The notes under the pieces: generated by a model | What the model was told of the DNA's origin: nothing | Databases searched by the model: none | The model's input: only the letters and a program-made list of their open reading frames with translations | Source: Hellea sp. | Lineage (GTDB): Bacteria; Pseudomonadota; Alphaproteobacteria; Caulobacterales; Maricaulaceae | Assembly: GCA_020628495.1 (NCBI GenBank) | Contig: JAHDFA010000011.1 | Location: forward strand, 1-34,190 | Direction of reading: 5' to 3' | Length of the DNA: 34,190 nt | Shown: one piece after another, positions 1-9,600 of the stretch | Layout of the letters: each line of letters starts with the position of its first letter | How positions within the stretch are numbered: the first letter of the stretch is position 1 | Made by a program: the position numbers and the translations under genes

Positions 1-50
1 CAATCACCCTAAGACATCACACCCTTGCGAACTGAACACTCAGAGACAAC

Positions 51-839
51 ATGACACACCGCATCGATCAGACTTTCGCCTCCCGTAAAGCCAAGGGACA
101 AGCCGCTTTTGTGGCCTATATGATGGCCGGTGATCCGGACCGTGAAACGTCCCAAGCTTTTTTAAATGCCCTTCCCGATGCGGGCGTGGATATTATCGAA
201 CTTGGCATCCCGTTCACGGACCCCATGGCGGATGGCCCCGTCATTGAAGAAGCCGGCATTCGCGCGCGCAAATCCGGCACGACACTGACATCCGTTTTGG
301 AGATGGCGACGGAATTTCGCAAAACGAATGAGACAACGCCGATCATTGTGATGGGTTATGCCAATCCGCTGCATCATATGGGCTATGCGGATTTTGCGGC
401 GGCTGCAAAAGCTGCAGGCGTGGACGGCGCGATTATTGTCGACCTTCCACCGGAAGAAGACAGCGAATTACGTGCGGCATTTGAAACGCATGATCTCGCG
501 CTTATTCGTTTGGCCACGCCGACAACGGATGCAGACCGTCTTCCAAAGGTTGTCGCGGGCACAAAGGGCTTTGTCTATTATGTGTCCATGACCGGCATTA
601 CGGGTGCGAGCTTTGCCCAAGCCGGTTCTGTCACAGAACAGGTTGCGCGTGTTCGTGCGGCGGCTGACCTGCCGGTTGTTGTCGGCTTTGGCGTTAAAAC
701 ACCGGAACGCGCGCGCGAAGTGGCCAAAGATGCAGACGGCGTTGTCGTTGGGACGGCAATAGTGAAGACATTACATGAAGACGGTCCGGATGCCGCGTTA
801 CAGCTCATTCGAACGCTTGCAGACGCAACCCACGGCTAA
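51..839 (+). CDS. trpA: Tryptophan synthase alpha chain
   Basis: The product is the alpha subunit of tryptophan synthase. It cleaves indole-3-glycerol phosphate to indole and glyceraldehyde-3-phosphate and passes indole to TrpB in the cytoplasm. The 262-residue length is normal for a TIM-barrel TrpA. The signature [14 protein letters not shown] contains the expected catalytic Glu50 and Asp61, and the phosphate-binding loops near VGFGVKTPE and [10 protein letters not shown] are present. No strong SD precedes the ATG. A TAA at 10-12 could be the end of an upstream gene, trpB by usual synteny, but too little is visible to call it. The stop codon abuts the stop of the convergent TPR gene. In many alphaproteobacteria trpA is followed directly by accD and folC; here that order is interrupted. 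Confidence 0.97.
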   Translation: MTHRIDQTFASRKAKGQAAFVAYMMAGDPDRETSQAFLNALPDAGVDIIELGIPFTDPMADGPVIEEAGIRARKSGTTLTSVLEMATEFRKTNETTPIIVMGYANPLHHMGYADFAAAAKAAGVDGAIIVDLPPEEDSELRAAFETHDLALIRLATPTTDADRLPKVVAGTKGFVYYVSMTGITGASFAQAGSVTEQVARVRAAADLPVVVGFGVKTPERAREVAKDADGVVVGTAIVKTLHEDGPDAALQLIRTLADATHG

Positions 840-2738
840 TTACTTGCTTTGCGCGGCCTCATAATCCGGCAGTGTTCCGTCACGAATGGCGATGAGATAG
901 CTATAGACGGGTTGGTAAGGCGTCGATAATTTTCCTGCCTTGTCCAAGCTTTCCGCGAGCGCGATAGCTTGGTCGAGTTCAGGTTTATCGGTCGCTTCAA
1001 CCCCCGGTTCTTTAAGCCCCACTAAGCGCTGCAATGCAACAAGTTGAGAAAGTGCGACGACATCCGGCTCCGTTTCAGTCGGCGTAATGTCAGCAGAATC
1101 TTCATAAGCCTTAAGATATGCCTTGCGTGCGGCCTCAACATCTTCTTGCGCGTTGAAATGATCTCCGCGCGTTAGATAAAGTGAATTTCTGGCATGACGG
1201 GGATCATGAGCGTCTGGACGCGATGCGATTTCCTGATCAAGAAAATTTTCGGCGCGGGCCATGATGTCTTCGTTCAAATTTTGATCGATCTCTATATCGT
1301 CCCGATTGAAGAACCCAATGGCACTCGTCAATAATCCGGAATACCGAGTCCAAGGTGAGTTTTTCGACTCATCGGGCTGGCCCCGCAACGTCTCCTCCAA
1401 CCTTGTCATTGTTTTATCAAACGATCCCGACAGGTCGATCTCATCGCCAATTGACGCCAGTAAGATCGCATTATTCAATTCAACTTGGACAACATTGAGC
1501 GCAAGTCTAGCGTCATCCGGACGACGATCCGCCGCTAACCGTGTCAGTTCGAGTGAGCGTTCAGCCGCCGAGCGCACAATATCCTTATTACCCGCCAAAA
1601 CAGCATAGCCCGCATATTGCGCATATTTATTGGCAAGATCCGCCTGCCCGCGCTTATCACCTGACTCCGCGACCTCGCGATATATGTCCAACTGTTCTCG
1701 GGATAGGCGCATCACCTCCTCCCAATCTTTATTCGCATATTCGACATAGATCGGCGTATCGTAAGTAGAGGCCAATCGGCGTTTAAGTTTCGCTCTGTCT
1801 TCTGAAGACACAAGCGGAATGATTTTTTTCAAACCTTCCAAAGATTTTTCAGCGTATTGCTTGGCCGATACATTATCCGCCACATATAGACTCGCACTCG
1901 CCAGCGCTTGTTCAGAAACGGCTTGCAGATAAATTGGATGAATTTCCGCGTCTTGGTGATTTTCAAATCGCGATGGTAAAGGCGTGGTTTCTATATCCAA
2001 AGCGTTGGCCTCTAAGGCCAATTTCAAACTTTCGATCCCTTCGGGCATATCCGTTACATTTGACGCCGTGATAAGTATACTCAGGCTTGATCGGGCTGCC
2101 ATAACTTTTTCGGCCGTCGTCGTCGCCAGAAGCTCCGCAGTCTTCGCCGACCTTTGCGCACTTGCAAAGTCGCCTGTTCGGGCCTGAACCTGCGACATGA
2201 GTGTCACAGCCCGAAAATCCGATGGGTCGAGTGCAATCGCTTTTTTGACAGCGGCTAAAGATCGTTCAGAGTCGAAACCATAGGCCAGCTCTGCAACCAA
2301 TCGCCAATCCGCACCCGTCTTGGCCTCAGTTTCAAGAATGTCCAAGCCTTCTTCCCGCGTATGGCGCTCTGCCATCAAAGCAATTGCCTTTTTTTGGCGA
2401 TCCGTCCCACTCTCGACAATATCTTTCAGGCCTTCCGTGTCGCTTTGGCCATTTTCACCATAAAGTAATTCCGCCAAACGCTCCGCATCCGCGACGTCAA
2501 TATCGCCGCGTTTTACCATCTCCATCAACACATCTTGAGACGTCGCGCCCACTGGCAATTGACTTGAGTTATTTCCTGAAAAAACCTGAACAAGTCCCAC
2601 GACACCGCCAAGCGTCGCAAGTGCACCAACGCCTGTCCACAAAACTTTTACGGTTTTCGAGGCACGTTCTTTTAATGGGACATTTGTTGGTCTTAACTTC
2701 ACGGACTCGACTGGTGTTTTTGTATCTATATTTTCCAT
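840..2738 (-). CDS. Membrane-anchored TPR-repeat protein of unknown function
   Basis: I do not recognise a named family. The 632-residue protein has a short charged N-terminus, one predicted membrane helix at about residues 31-53 (LWTGVGALATLGGVVGL), then a long soluble region of helical hairpins. Several resemble tetratricopeptide repeats, for example the segment around AVKKAIALDPSDFRAVTLM and the C-terminal AARKAYLKAYEDSA. It is probably an inner-membrane scaffold with its bulk on one side of the membrane. No enzyme motif is visible. It runs antisense between trpA and accD and looks AT-richer by eye than its neighbours, which suggests later insertion. The ATG at 2738 has only a weak SD-like GAAA. 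The layout (membrane helix then TPRs) resembles the C-terminal half of some membrane-bound signalling proteins, but no kinase or caspase domain is present. Confidence 0.85.
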   Translation of the reverse strand: MENIDTKTPVESVKLRPTNVPLKERASKTVKVLWTGVGALATLGGVVGLVQVFSGNNSSQLPVGATSQDVLMEMVKRGDIDVADAERLAELLYGENGQSDTEGLKDIVESGTDRQKKAIALMAERHTREEGLDILETEAKTGADWRLVAELAYGFDSERSLAAVKKAIALDPSDFRAVTLMSQVQARTGDFASAQRSAKTAELLATTTAEKVMAARSSLSILITASNVTDMPEGIESLKLALEANALDIETTPLPSRFENHQDAEIHPIYLQAVSEQALASASLYVADNVSAKQYAEKSLEGLKKIIPLVSSEDRAKLKRRLASTYDTPIYVEYANKDWEEVMRLSREQLDIYREVAESGDKRGQADLANKYAQYAGYAVLAGNKDIVRSAAERSLELTRLAADRRPDDARLALNVVQVELNNAILLASIGDEIDLSGSFDKTMTRLEETLRGQPDESKNSPWTRYSGLLTSAIGFFNRDDIEIDQNLNEDIMARAENFLDQEIASRPDAHDPRHARNSLYLTRGDHFNAQEDVEAARKAYLKAYEDSADITPTETEPDVVALSQLVALQRLVGLKEPGVEATDKPELDQAIALAESLDKAGKLSTPYQPVYSYLIAIRDGTLPDYEAAQSK

Positions 2739-2840
2739 AATTTCATTTACAATAACCTATAAAAACCAAAAAGCACAATGAGGCTTCTATGCAGTCTCTT
2801 GACTTGATAAAGATTAGAAATTGGGTCAGATAGCGGGCTT
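2739..2840. promoter_or_regulatory. Divergent intergenic region between the TPR gene and accD
   Basis: This 102-base AT-rich gap separates two divergent starts, so it must carry the promoter of the TPR gene and probably one for accD-folC, because the antisense gene cuts them off from trpA transcription. A TTGACT at 2799-2804 and the overlapping TTGATA at 2804-2809 resemble -35 boxes toward accD. I found no convincing -10 at standard spacing. The position argument is stronger than the motifs. Confidence 0.35.
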
Positions 2841-3719
2841 ATGAATTGGCTTCAAAAACTTACGCCACCGGGCGTTAAATCCATCTTCACGAAGAAGGAT
2901 ACACCCGATAATCTCTGGGTGAAATGTCCTAAATCCAATGAGATGATTTTTGCTGCGGATTTGCCCGGATTGCTGCATGTCACGCCTGCGGGGCACCATA
3001 TGCGCATCGGTCCAAAGCTGCGCATGCAATATACGTTTGATGGCGGCGAGTTTGAAACAGTCGAGATTCCTGCAGTCGCGAAAGATCCGCTAAAATTTAA
3101 AGACGATCAGAAATATACGGACCGTCTTAAAAAAGCGCGGGCGAAGACCGGCGATGATGACGCCATGTCAATTGGCGTCGGGAAAATCCGCGGTATCAAG
3201 ACGGTCGTGCTGGTTCAAAATTTCGCCTTTATGGGCGGATCGCTTGGCATGGCGGCGGGCGAAGGTTTCATTCAAGCGGCGGAATATGCGGTTGCCAATA
3301 AGCTGCCCATGGTGGCGTTCACCGCAGCAGGCGGCGCCCGCATGCAGGAGGGCGCGTTGTCTCTGATGCAAATGCCCCGCACGACGATTGCAGTGCAAGA
3401 AATGCGCGAGAATAACCTCCCCTATATCGTTGTGCTTTGCGACCCGACGACGGGCGGCGTGACGGCCAGTTATGCCATGCTTGGCGATATTCAGTTGGCG
3501 GAACCCGGCGCACTCATCTGTTTTGCCGGACCGCGCGTCATTGAAGAAACCATTCGCGAAAAACTTCCCGAAGGTTTCCAGCGTGCAGAATATCTGGAAG
3601 AGCACGGTATGATTGACCGCGTTGTGCCGCGACGCGATATGCGCAAAGTTCTGGGTGATATTCTGGCCGTCCTGACCCAGCAAACCGCCGAACATATTGT
3701 GGAGCCCGAACCTGTCTAA
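2841..3719 (+). CDS. accD: Acetyl-CoA carboxylase carboxyltransferase subunit beta
   Basis: AccD forms with AccA the carboxyltransferase half of acetyl-CoA carboxylase, moving the carboxyl group from carboxybiotin to acetyl-CoA to make malonyl-CoA for fatty acid synthesis. The 292-residue protein has the crotonase-like core with FMGGSLGMAAGEG, TAAGGARMQEG, PTTGGVTASYAMLGD and GFAGPRVIEET-like segments in the usual order. The N-terminal zinc ribbon is degenerate: KCPKSNEM keeps one cysteine, and the second CXXC is replaced around HVTPAGHHMRI. I recall the same loss in other alphaproteobacterial AccD proteins. The gene overlaps folC by about 20 bases, so the two are translated from one transcript. 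A weak SD precedes the ATG; the MNWLQKL start matches the family. Confidence 0.97.
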   Translation: MNWLQKLTPPGVKSIFTKKDTPDNLWVKCPKSNEMIFAADLPGLLHVTPAGHHMRIGPKLRMQYTFDGGEFETVEIPAVAKDPLKFKDDQKYTDRLKKARAKTGDDDAMSIGVGKIRGIKTVVLVQNFAFMGGSLGMAAGEGFIQAAEYAVANKLPMVAFTAAGGARMQEGALSLMQMPRTTIAVQEMRENNLPYIVVLCDPTTGGVTASYAMLGDIQLAEPGALICFAGPRVIEETIREKLPEGFQRAEYLEEHGMIDRVVPRRDMRKVLGDILAVLTQQTAEHIVEPEPV

Positions 3720-5019
3720 GCTCGACACGGTATTAGCGCAGCTTACCGCGCTGCATCCCAAGAAGATTGACCTCGGCCTCGGACGTATTGAACGTGTCTT
3801 AGAGGCTTTGGACAATCCACATTTACGCTTGCCGCCCTCCATTCACATTGCGGGCACAAATGGCAAAGGCTCAACAACAGCCTTTTTGCGTGCCATGATC
3901 GAAGCCGACGACAAAACCGCCCATATCTATACTTCGCCCCATCTTGTCAGATTTAATGAACGCATTACACTTGCCTCCGAGGAAATCAAAGACGAGGTTC
4001 TTCTAGGCGTCCTGCAGCGAGTTATGGATGCAAATGGGGGAGAGCCGCTTTCTTTTTTCGAGGCGACAACGGCCGCTGCATTCCTCGCCTTTTCAGAACA
4101 TTCTGCGAATTACGCCCTTATTGAAGTGGGTCTGGGCGGGCGTTATGACGCGACCAATGTTTTTGATCCGGTCGCAAGTATCATCACACCCGTTAATTAC
4201 GATCATGCCGAATTTCTTGGTCGGGACTTGGCCGGTATCGCGCGGGAAAAAGCCGGAATCATCAAAAATCATGTGCCCGTCTTTGCCGGACGGCAAGACG
4301 ACCTTGTTAACGCAGTTCTCAGAAATGAGGCCGCCAAACATCGCGCGCCAATCAAATTTTTGAGCGAGGATTTTCGGGCCTATCGCGATCAAGACCGCAT
4401 GGTGTTTGACGCCGATGATGTGTTGATGGACTTGCCGCGTCCAGCCCTGATTGGCGCACATCAAATTGATAATGCTGGCGTCGCCATTGCGACAGCTCGT
4501 TCAGTAGGTCTATCTGACAAAGCCATTTCCAAAGCCATGAAAACTGTCACTTGGCCTGCGCGACTGCAGAATCTGACGACGGGGCCGTTCGCAGATATGA
4601 TGTCAGAGTCAGGAGGTGAGCTTTGGCTGGATGGCGGGCATAATCCTCATGCTGCTGCGGCGTTGGCAAATGTCATGGCAGAGCTGCAAGACAAAACTGA
4701 ACGCGTCCTTATTCTGGTTATGGGCATTTTAGGCAATAAAGATGCGGGCAAATTTCTGGATGCCTTTACGGGCTTGGCGAGTTGCGTCATCGCCGTCGAT
4801 ATTCCGGGCTCTCCAGCTCTAGCGCCTGAAACACTTAGAGAACTAGCGGAAAACCGAGGCATGATTGGCCAAGTCGGGAAGAACCTGACCGATGCAGTTC
4901 AACGGGCCATCAATACCGGCGAGGCTCTGTCACGCCAAGACGCATCCGAGCCAATCGTGCCGCCGCGCGTTTTGATTTGCGGTTCTTTATATCTAGCCGG
5001 ACAGGTGCTCGCAGCTTAA
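3697..5019 (+). CDS. folC: Bifunctional folylpolyglutamate/dihydrofolate synthase
   Basis: FolC adds L-glutamate to dihydropteroate and then to tetrahydrofolate in the cytoplasm. Diagnostic segments are HIAGTNGKGSTTAFL (P-loop), TSPHLVRFNERI, EVGLGGRYDATNVF, EKAGIIK and LDGGHNPHAAAAL, and the 440-residue length is normal. The start is unusual: no ATG or GTG exists near the expected N-terminus. The furthest candidate is TTG at 3697, inside accD. CTG at 3712 lies 7 bases after GGAG (3701-3704) and would give a start M-S-K-L-D-T-V-L that matches the family better. Either start overlaps accD, so translational coupling is likely. The gene ends overlapping the tail of the convergent peroxiredoxin-like gene by 4 bases. 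Confidence 0.95.
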   Translation: MWSPNLSKLDTVLAQLTALHPKKIDLGLGRIERVLEALDNPHLRLPPSIHIAGTNGKGSTTAFLRAMIEADDKTAHIYTSPHLVRFNERITLASEEIKDEVLLGVLQRVMDANGGEPLSFFEATTAAAFLAFSEHSANYALIEVGLGGRYDATNVFDPVASIITPVNYDHAEFLGRDLAGIAREKAGIIKNHVPVFAGRQDDLVNAVLRNEAAKHRAPIKFLSEDFRAYRDQDRMVFDADDVLMDLPRPALIGAHQIDNAGVAIATARSVGLSDKAISKAMKTVTWPARLQNLTTGPFADMMSESGGELWLDGGHNPHAAAALANVMAELQDKTERVLILVMGILGNKDAGKFLDAFTGLASCVIAVDIPGSPALAPETLRELAENRGMIGQVGKNLTDAVQRAINTGEALSRQDASEPIVPPRVLICGSLYLAGQVLAA

Positions 5020-5546
5020 GCGACGCTGGTGCCTCGAACGGGGTAGTCATGTTTTACGACGAACTCCAATCCTTGAATAATATCGTCCAGCGGTGGACGC
5101 CCGAATGGCGTGTTTTGAATATATTCCGCGTAGAGAGACCCGTCAGGTTTAATCACGAATAATCCGGGTTCGGAAAACAGATCCGGCTCTTCCGAACCTT
5201 TGTGCTTGTCGGAGATAAACAGACCCCACGCTTTTGCTGTTAAGAGTCCCATATCATATGCGACGGGGATATTCTTTAGGTCCCAATCGGTCACAGCTTT
5301 GACTGCACGCTCCTCGCCGTCCATTGATATTGCGAGAATACTATATCCCTTTGTTTTTAATTCCGACACCCTGGGGTCAATCTCTTGCAATTGTGCTTTA
5401 CATTTTGGGCAATGTAGCCCGCGATAAGCGACGATAATTGTAAACTTTTCCGGCGACGATGTCTCATGCAGGTCAAATTGACCGCCGCCAACCAGAGGTA
5501 AGTCCAATTCAGGAACGCGGCTTTTCGGATTGATGAGTTCGGGCAT
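5016..5546 (-). CDS. Peroxiredoxin-like (AhpC/TSA superfamily) CXXC protein
   Basis: This 176-residue thioredoxin-fold protein begins with the loop typical of AhpC/TSA proteins (PELDLPLVGGGQFDL). Its active-site segment is YRGLHCPKCKAQL, with Cys46 and Cys49. A CXXC arrangement is more typical of atypical Prx-like or thioredoxin-like reductases than of classical 2-Cys peroxiredoxins, so the substrate is uncertain; thiol-dependent peroxide reduction is the family-level guess. No signal peptide is visible, so it is likely cytoplasmic. It is the last gene of a minus-strand set, 19 bases after an unrecognised 87-residue gene. A purine-rich AGAGAA precedes the ATG. Confidence 0.85.
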   Translation of the reverse strand: MPELINPKSRVPELDLPLVGGGQFDLHETSSPEKFTIIVAYRGLHCPKCKAQLQEIDPRVSELKTKGYSILAISMDGEERAVKAVTDWDLKNIPVAYDMGLLTAKAWGLFISDKHKGSEEPDLFSEPGLFVIKPDGSLYAEYIQNTPFGRPPLDDIIQGLEFVVKHDYPVRGTSVA

Positions 5547-5565
5547 AATAAATATTCTCTACTTT

Positions 5566-5829
5566 TTATGACGTAATTTGGGGTATTATGGGCTCATCAA
5601 TCTCAGACTCCACTTGCAACATGCTGTTTTTCGCGTGTTGAAGCAGCGCCTCACAGTCTTTTCCATCTAATAAAGCGATAAGACCTTGGAGCTGTGAGCG
5701 TTTGGATTCCAGTGGAATATCAGCGGCCAAAACCGCGTCAATATCCGGCTTCGATATTGTAGCCTTGATTTCGCTGAGAGTTGATTGCGACGCCGAAAGC
5801 TCGGAGTCTAATTTATCTAACTTCGTCAT
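5566..5829 (-). CDS. Small helical protein of unknown function, second of a pair
   Basis: I do not recognise this 87-residue protein. It is acidic, has no membrane helix or signal peptide, and looks largely helical. An AGGA SD sits a short distance before the ATG, which supports translation. It starts 9 bases after the stop of the upstream 109-residue gene and is followed 19 bases later by the peroxiredoxin-like gene, so the three form one operon. Its central stretch around LESKRSQLQGL aligns with VEQRIAQLQEL in the upstream protein, suggesting that the two share a helical module. Confidence 0.72.
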   Translation of the reverse strand: MTKLDKLDSELSASQSTLSEIKATISKPDIDAVLAADIPLESKRSQLQGLIALLDGKDCEALLQHAKNSMLQVESEIDEPIIPQITS

Positions 5830-5838
5830 TCAGAAATC

Positions 5839-6168
5839 CTATAAATTGTCAGGGTCGACAGCTATATCAAGATGGTTTGTGACATCCGGGTCAGCACTGC
5901 CGCGGCCTCCGGAGTTTAGCTTGGCCAAACCTCTGTCGATTTCGAGAATAAGGTCGTTCAGCCCATCCTCAACATCCACGGAGTCGCGGGCAACCATTTC
6001 CTGACGAAGTTCTTGTAATTGCGCGATGCGTTGTTCCACCGAAAACTGGCTGGATAAATAAATATCTTGGATTTCTGCCGAAGTCGTGGGATTTGACAAT
6101 CCGGGCATATGGCCGTCTGCGTTAATCGCACTATCAGTCGCAAGAATATTCAAATCGGAATCGGGCAT
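5839..6168 (-). CDS. Small acidic protein of unknown function, first of a pair
   Basis: The frame is open back to 6297, but that extension would run across the trxA terminator. The ATG at 6168 has a strong AAGGAG (6177-6182) 8 bases upstream, so I place the start there, giving 109 residues beginning MPDSDLNIL. The product is acidic, with no membrane helix, a predicted helical middle (SVEQRIAQLQELRQEM) and a Gly/Asp-rich tail. No known family is recognised. It is the first gene of a unit with the 87-residue protein and the peroxiredoxin-like gene, just downstream of trxA but separated from it by a terminator, so it should have its own promoter. Confidence 0.72.
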   Translation of the reverse strand: MPDSDLNILATDSAINADGHMPGLSNPTTSAEIQDIYLSSQFSVEQRIAQLQELRQEMVARDSVDVEDGLNDLILEIDRGLAKLNSGGRGSADPDVTNHLDIAVDPDNL

Positions 6169-6225
6169 AGCGTTATCTCCTTCTCGCCTTGCAATGCGTG
6201 CCAAGGCCGGACGTTCCAAAAACCC

Positions 6226-6258
6226 AAAAAAAAAGGCGGCCACATGGGCCGCCTTTTT
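6226..6258 (-). terminator. Strong intrinsic terminator after trxA
   Basis: A perfect inverted repeat has arms 6230-6241 and 6247-6258 with a 5-base loop. Its GC core is GGCGGCC/GGCCGCC. Read on the minus strand it ends in nine U residues (A tract 6226-6234 on the plus strand), an excellent Rho-independent terminator for the tsaE-to-trxA operon. The plus-strand reading also ends in Us, so it could work in both directions. Confidence 0.9.
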
Positions 6259-6275
6259 AAAAAATGAAATAGAAA

Positions 6276-6596
6276 CTATGCGTGTTCGTCCAGCCATTCC
6301 GTTAATTTTGTCTTGTTCATCTCGCCAACTTTTGTCGCAACAACCTGACCGTCCTTAAAAATCATGAGAGTCGGAATGCCGCGCACATGAAATTTTCCGG
6401 GGGTGTCCGGATTTTCCTGAATGTCCATTTTTGCAATTTTGACACGGCCTCCAAATTCTTCGGAAACTTCCTCCAGTGCCGGCCCCATTTTTTTACACGG
6501 ACCACACCATTCTGCCCAAAAGTCGAGTAAAACGGGGGTGTCAGATTGAAGAACATCCTCTGTAAATGTAGCATCTGTGACGGCTTGCGTAGCCAT
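6276..6596 (-). CDS. trxA: Thioredoxin
   Basis: TrxA is the small cytoplasmic dithiol oxidoreductase. The 106-residue protein starting MATQAVTD has the active site WAEWCGPCKKMGP, the structural cis-proline in VRGIPTLMIF, and a normal C-terminal helix. The frame is open further upstream, but AGGAGA lies 7 bases before the ATG at 6596, and the longer version would add 24 residues with no family match. It follows addA by 31 bases and is the last gene of the tsaE-amgK-murU-addB-addA-trxA unit, closed by the hairpin terminator downstream. Confidence 0.95.
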   Translation of the reverse strand: MATQAVTDATFTEDVLQSDTPVLLDFWAEWCGPCKKMGPALEEVSEEFGGRVKIAKMDIQENPDTPGKFHVRGIPTLMIFKDGQVVATKVGEMNKTKLTEWLDEHA

Positions 6597-6627
6597 AGAA
6601 CTCTCCTGAGTGGAATCGTTGTTTCTG

Positions 6628-9600
6628 TTAGGAAATAGGAAGCGCAGCAACTTTCTGCAAGGCATCATCTAGTAACGCATTCGGGAGAGTCATCAAATTA
6701 GGCCCATCCGTCCACAACAAAGCACAGTTGATGACCCGCCCGGGATATATTTCGCGGGCGAGTTCCCGGTACGCCGCCATTTGCCCTAGATAAAGGTCTG
6801 CAACATCCTCGGGGTTGGTTGGTGGCGGTCGATTAGATTTGTAATCCACAATTGTGACAGTGGTGTCCGTTACACATAGGCGGTCGATTTGCGCATTGAG
6901 ATAAAGCCCGTCCGGCAAGCCTTTGGCAGATCCGGCTAAGCTCACCTCGGCCCTTGAGCCCGGCGCAAATATTTCAGCAAATTCAGTATCATCCAGAACG
7001 GCAAAGACCTCTTTGATAATCTGGCCGCTCATATCATACGGTAAGTCTTTATAGCCGGAGAGCATCTTCTCGGCGACGTCTCGTCGGCGATCCATATCAA
7101 TTTCTGGCAAAACCTCTAGGAGTTTGTGAATCAAATTGCCTCGCCGGAAGACATTGGCGTCAGTTGCCTCGCTCGGCGACCGAACGGCCATCTCAACGGG
7201 TGGATTGGAGAGAAGGTGAGACGGCGTCACGCGGCGACGGCGACCCTCTATGGGCGGGTTACGTGTCACCCAATCCGGTAATGATGTTGAGTCTAATTCA
7301 TGACTGACGTCATCGCCTGAGCAAGGCTGCGGAAGCATACCATATTGCAGACCCGGTAATGGCTTTCCATTCGCATGAGCAAGAACAGGCGAGTCGAACG
7401 GTTTGGCACCCAATGCCTCCATGGCTCGTTTGACCCAGTCATACCAACAGCCAGGCTTTAGTTTGGCATTTGCTCTGCCGACATGAGGGCCACAAACAAT
7501 CAAGCGGGATTCTGCCCGGGTCATCGCCACATAGAGCAAACGAAGTTGTTCCTGTTCCATCCGGGATTTCGCTGCCGCTTTGACAGTTTCAACATAAGGC
7601 ACTTCCGCTTTGTTCCAAACATGGCCACCCTCTTTTTCAGGCAGTAGAACTTCCCGCAAGGTTGGAATATTTGTCGTATCCGGCAAAATCACAATCGGCG
7701 CTTCCAGACCTTTTGCACCGTGAACGGTCATGACGCGGACCTCTGACAAACTGCTATCCTGTTCGCGTTTAATCTCGACATCCCCTTGCGCAAAAGCGTG
7801 GAGAAAACTCTGCAAATTGGGAGCAGTTCGGCTTTGATGTTCCAGCGCACGCGCTAAAAAAGCCTCCAATGCGTCACGCGCTTCCAGTGACAGGCGTTTG
7901 TAGAAACGCTCGCGTATGGCGGTGCCGGATGCATCTTTATAGTCTAAAACGCGTGCATAAAATTCATATGGCGTAAGGGTGCGCGATAATTTGATGAATT
8001 CACACATCGTCTCATATGTGTCAGGCGCGCGGCCTTTGAGCGCGTCCCAAAGTGAGCCGGGCCGGTCTATCGCCACATCCATTAAGGCCGCATCATCAAA
8101 CCCGAAAAGCGGTGACTTTAACGTTTCCGCCAAAGAGAGATCGTCTGACGGCAAAAGGCAGGCGCGAGACAAAGCAATCAAGTCTTTGACGATTGTCGTC
8201 TCTGACAAAACAATTCGATCCGCCCCGGCAATCGGAATTTCATGCCGCTTGAGCTGGCGGATGACAGAGTCAAAAAGCGGTCCGCGACGACGCACAAGTA
8301 TTAAGACATCCTCCGGCCTTATGGGTCGAGTCTTCTTTAACTCCCGATCAAAGACGGGATCTGCATTTTTGATCCAGCCTTTCACAACGCCCGCAATGGT
8401 CTTGGACAGGACTTCAATCTGATGCCCCTCGCCCGCGGCATCGACGGGCGTCGTGTCCCAAGGTTCTTTCTCTTCAGGTGTCTCAGGCGGCGGCGTGATG
8501 GGCCAAAGTTCGACGAGTCCATGGTCATCCCGAAAAGCGACGTGCCGGACTTCGTCACTGGCCGGCGGGAAATCGTCGGCGTCAAACATGGCTTTCATCC
8601 CGCCGCAATCAAATAAGATCGCATCGACGACGTTCAATACTTCCTGCGTGGATCGGAATGACATCGCCATACGGATATCCGTCGTGGCATATTCAGAACG
8701 ACGCCGAATTTCTTTCAGAAACTGTTCCGGCTTTGCGCCTTGAAAGCCGTAAATAGATTGCTTTTCATCGCCGACGGCAAAAAGCGTACGCGGCTTTTTC
8801 GGGTCTTCATCAGGGTGGGGTTGAAAAAACGGGTCCGCCAAAATATTGATGATGTCCCATTGTTCAGGCGATGTATCCTGTGCCTCATCCAGCAGGATAT
8901 GTTTAATTCCGCCGTCCAATTTATACCGTACCCAATCGGCGGCTTCGGAGTTTTGCAGCAGCTTTCTCACGAGTAGAATTTGGTCGGAATAATCAAGCCC
9001 GCGCGCTTTGCGCTTTGCCTGTGCATAAAGGTCCGCATATCGAAGCGAGAGATGAAATACAGATTCCGTCAGCGCAAAAATATAAGCGGCGCGAATGGCT
9101 TCGATCGTTTCCATGATGTCCAGAGAATGAGTATCAATCCAGTCTTTTGCGATGTCATTGGTTTTCGCGTCGTAAAGTTTCGCACGCTCTTTTCCGGCAA
9201 GCGTATAGTAAAAATTGCCCAGAGCTCTCACTGCAGCCTGTGCATCCGGCGCGCAAAGCGCTTCATCAATATGCGCAGCCCGCTTCACATCATTCGCACC
9301 GCCCGTTTTCAACGCCGCAGATACGGCTTGCATCCGCGTCCGATTTAACCGCTGCCACATCGTCTCAGCAATCTCGGAAGACTCTCGCGCATTTCCGAGT
9401 TTCAGATGTCCCGCCAAACCCTCAAGGCCGACGGCCCGCCAGGTGGATATTTTTTGCGGGCTGAACGCCATCCATTGAAATAGTTCGTCCAGCGAACTAT
9501 CTGCGCGTTCCAACGTCAGATTTTTGAGCGCCGTGGCAAGCTCGCCATTTGGTGTCTCCATGGCTTCGCGTAAGATTTGGGTTTCCACCTCACCCCGCAA

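Noticed and set aside
3168-3842. A 224-codon open frame antisense to accD and folC
   Set aside because: Its translation is His/Arg/Cys-rich low-complexity with no family features, and it lies opposite a strongly conserved accD.
6169-6297. N-terminal extension of the 109-residue small protein
   Set aside because: It would be translated across the trxA terminator hairpin, and a strong AAGGAG marks the internal ATG at 6168.
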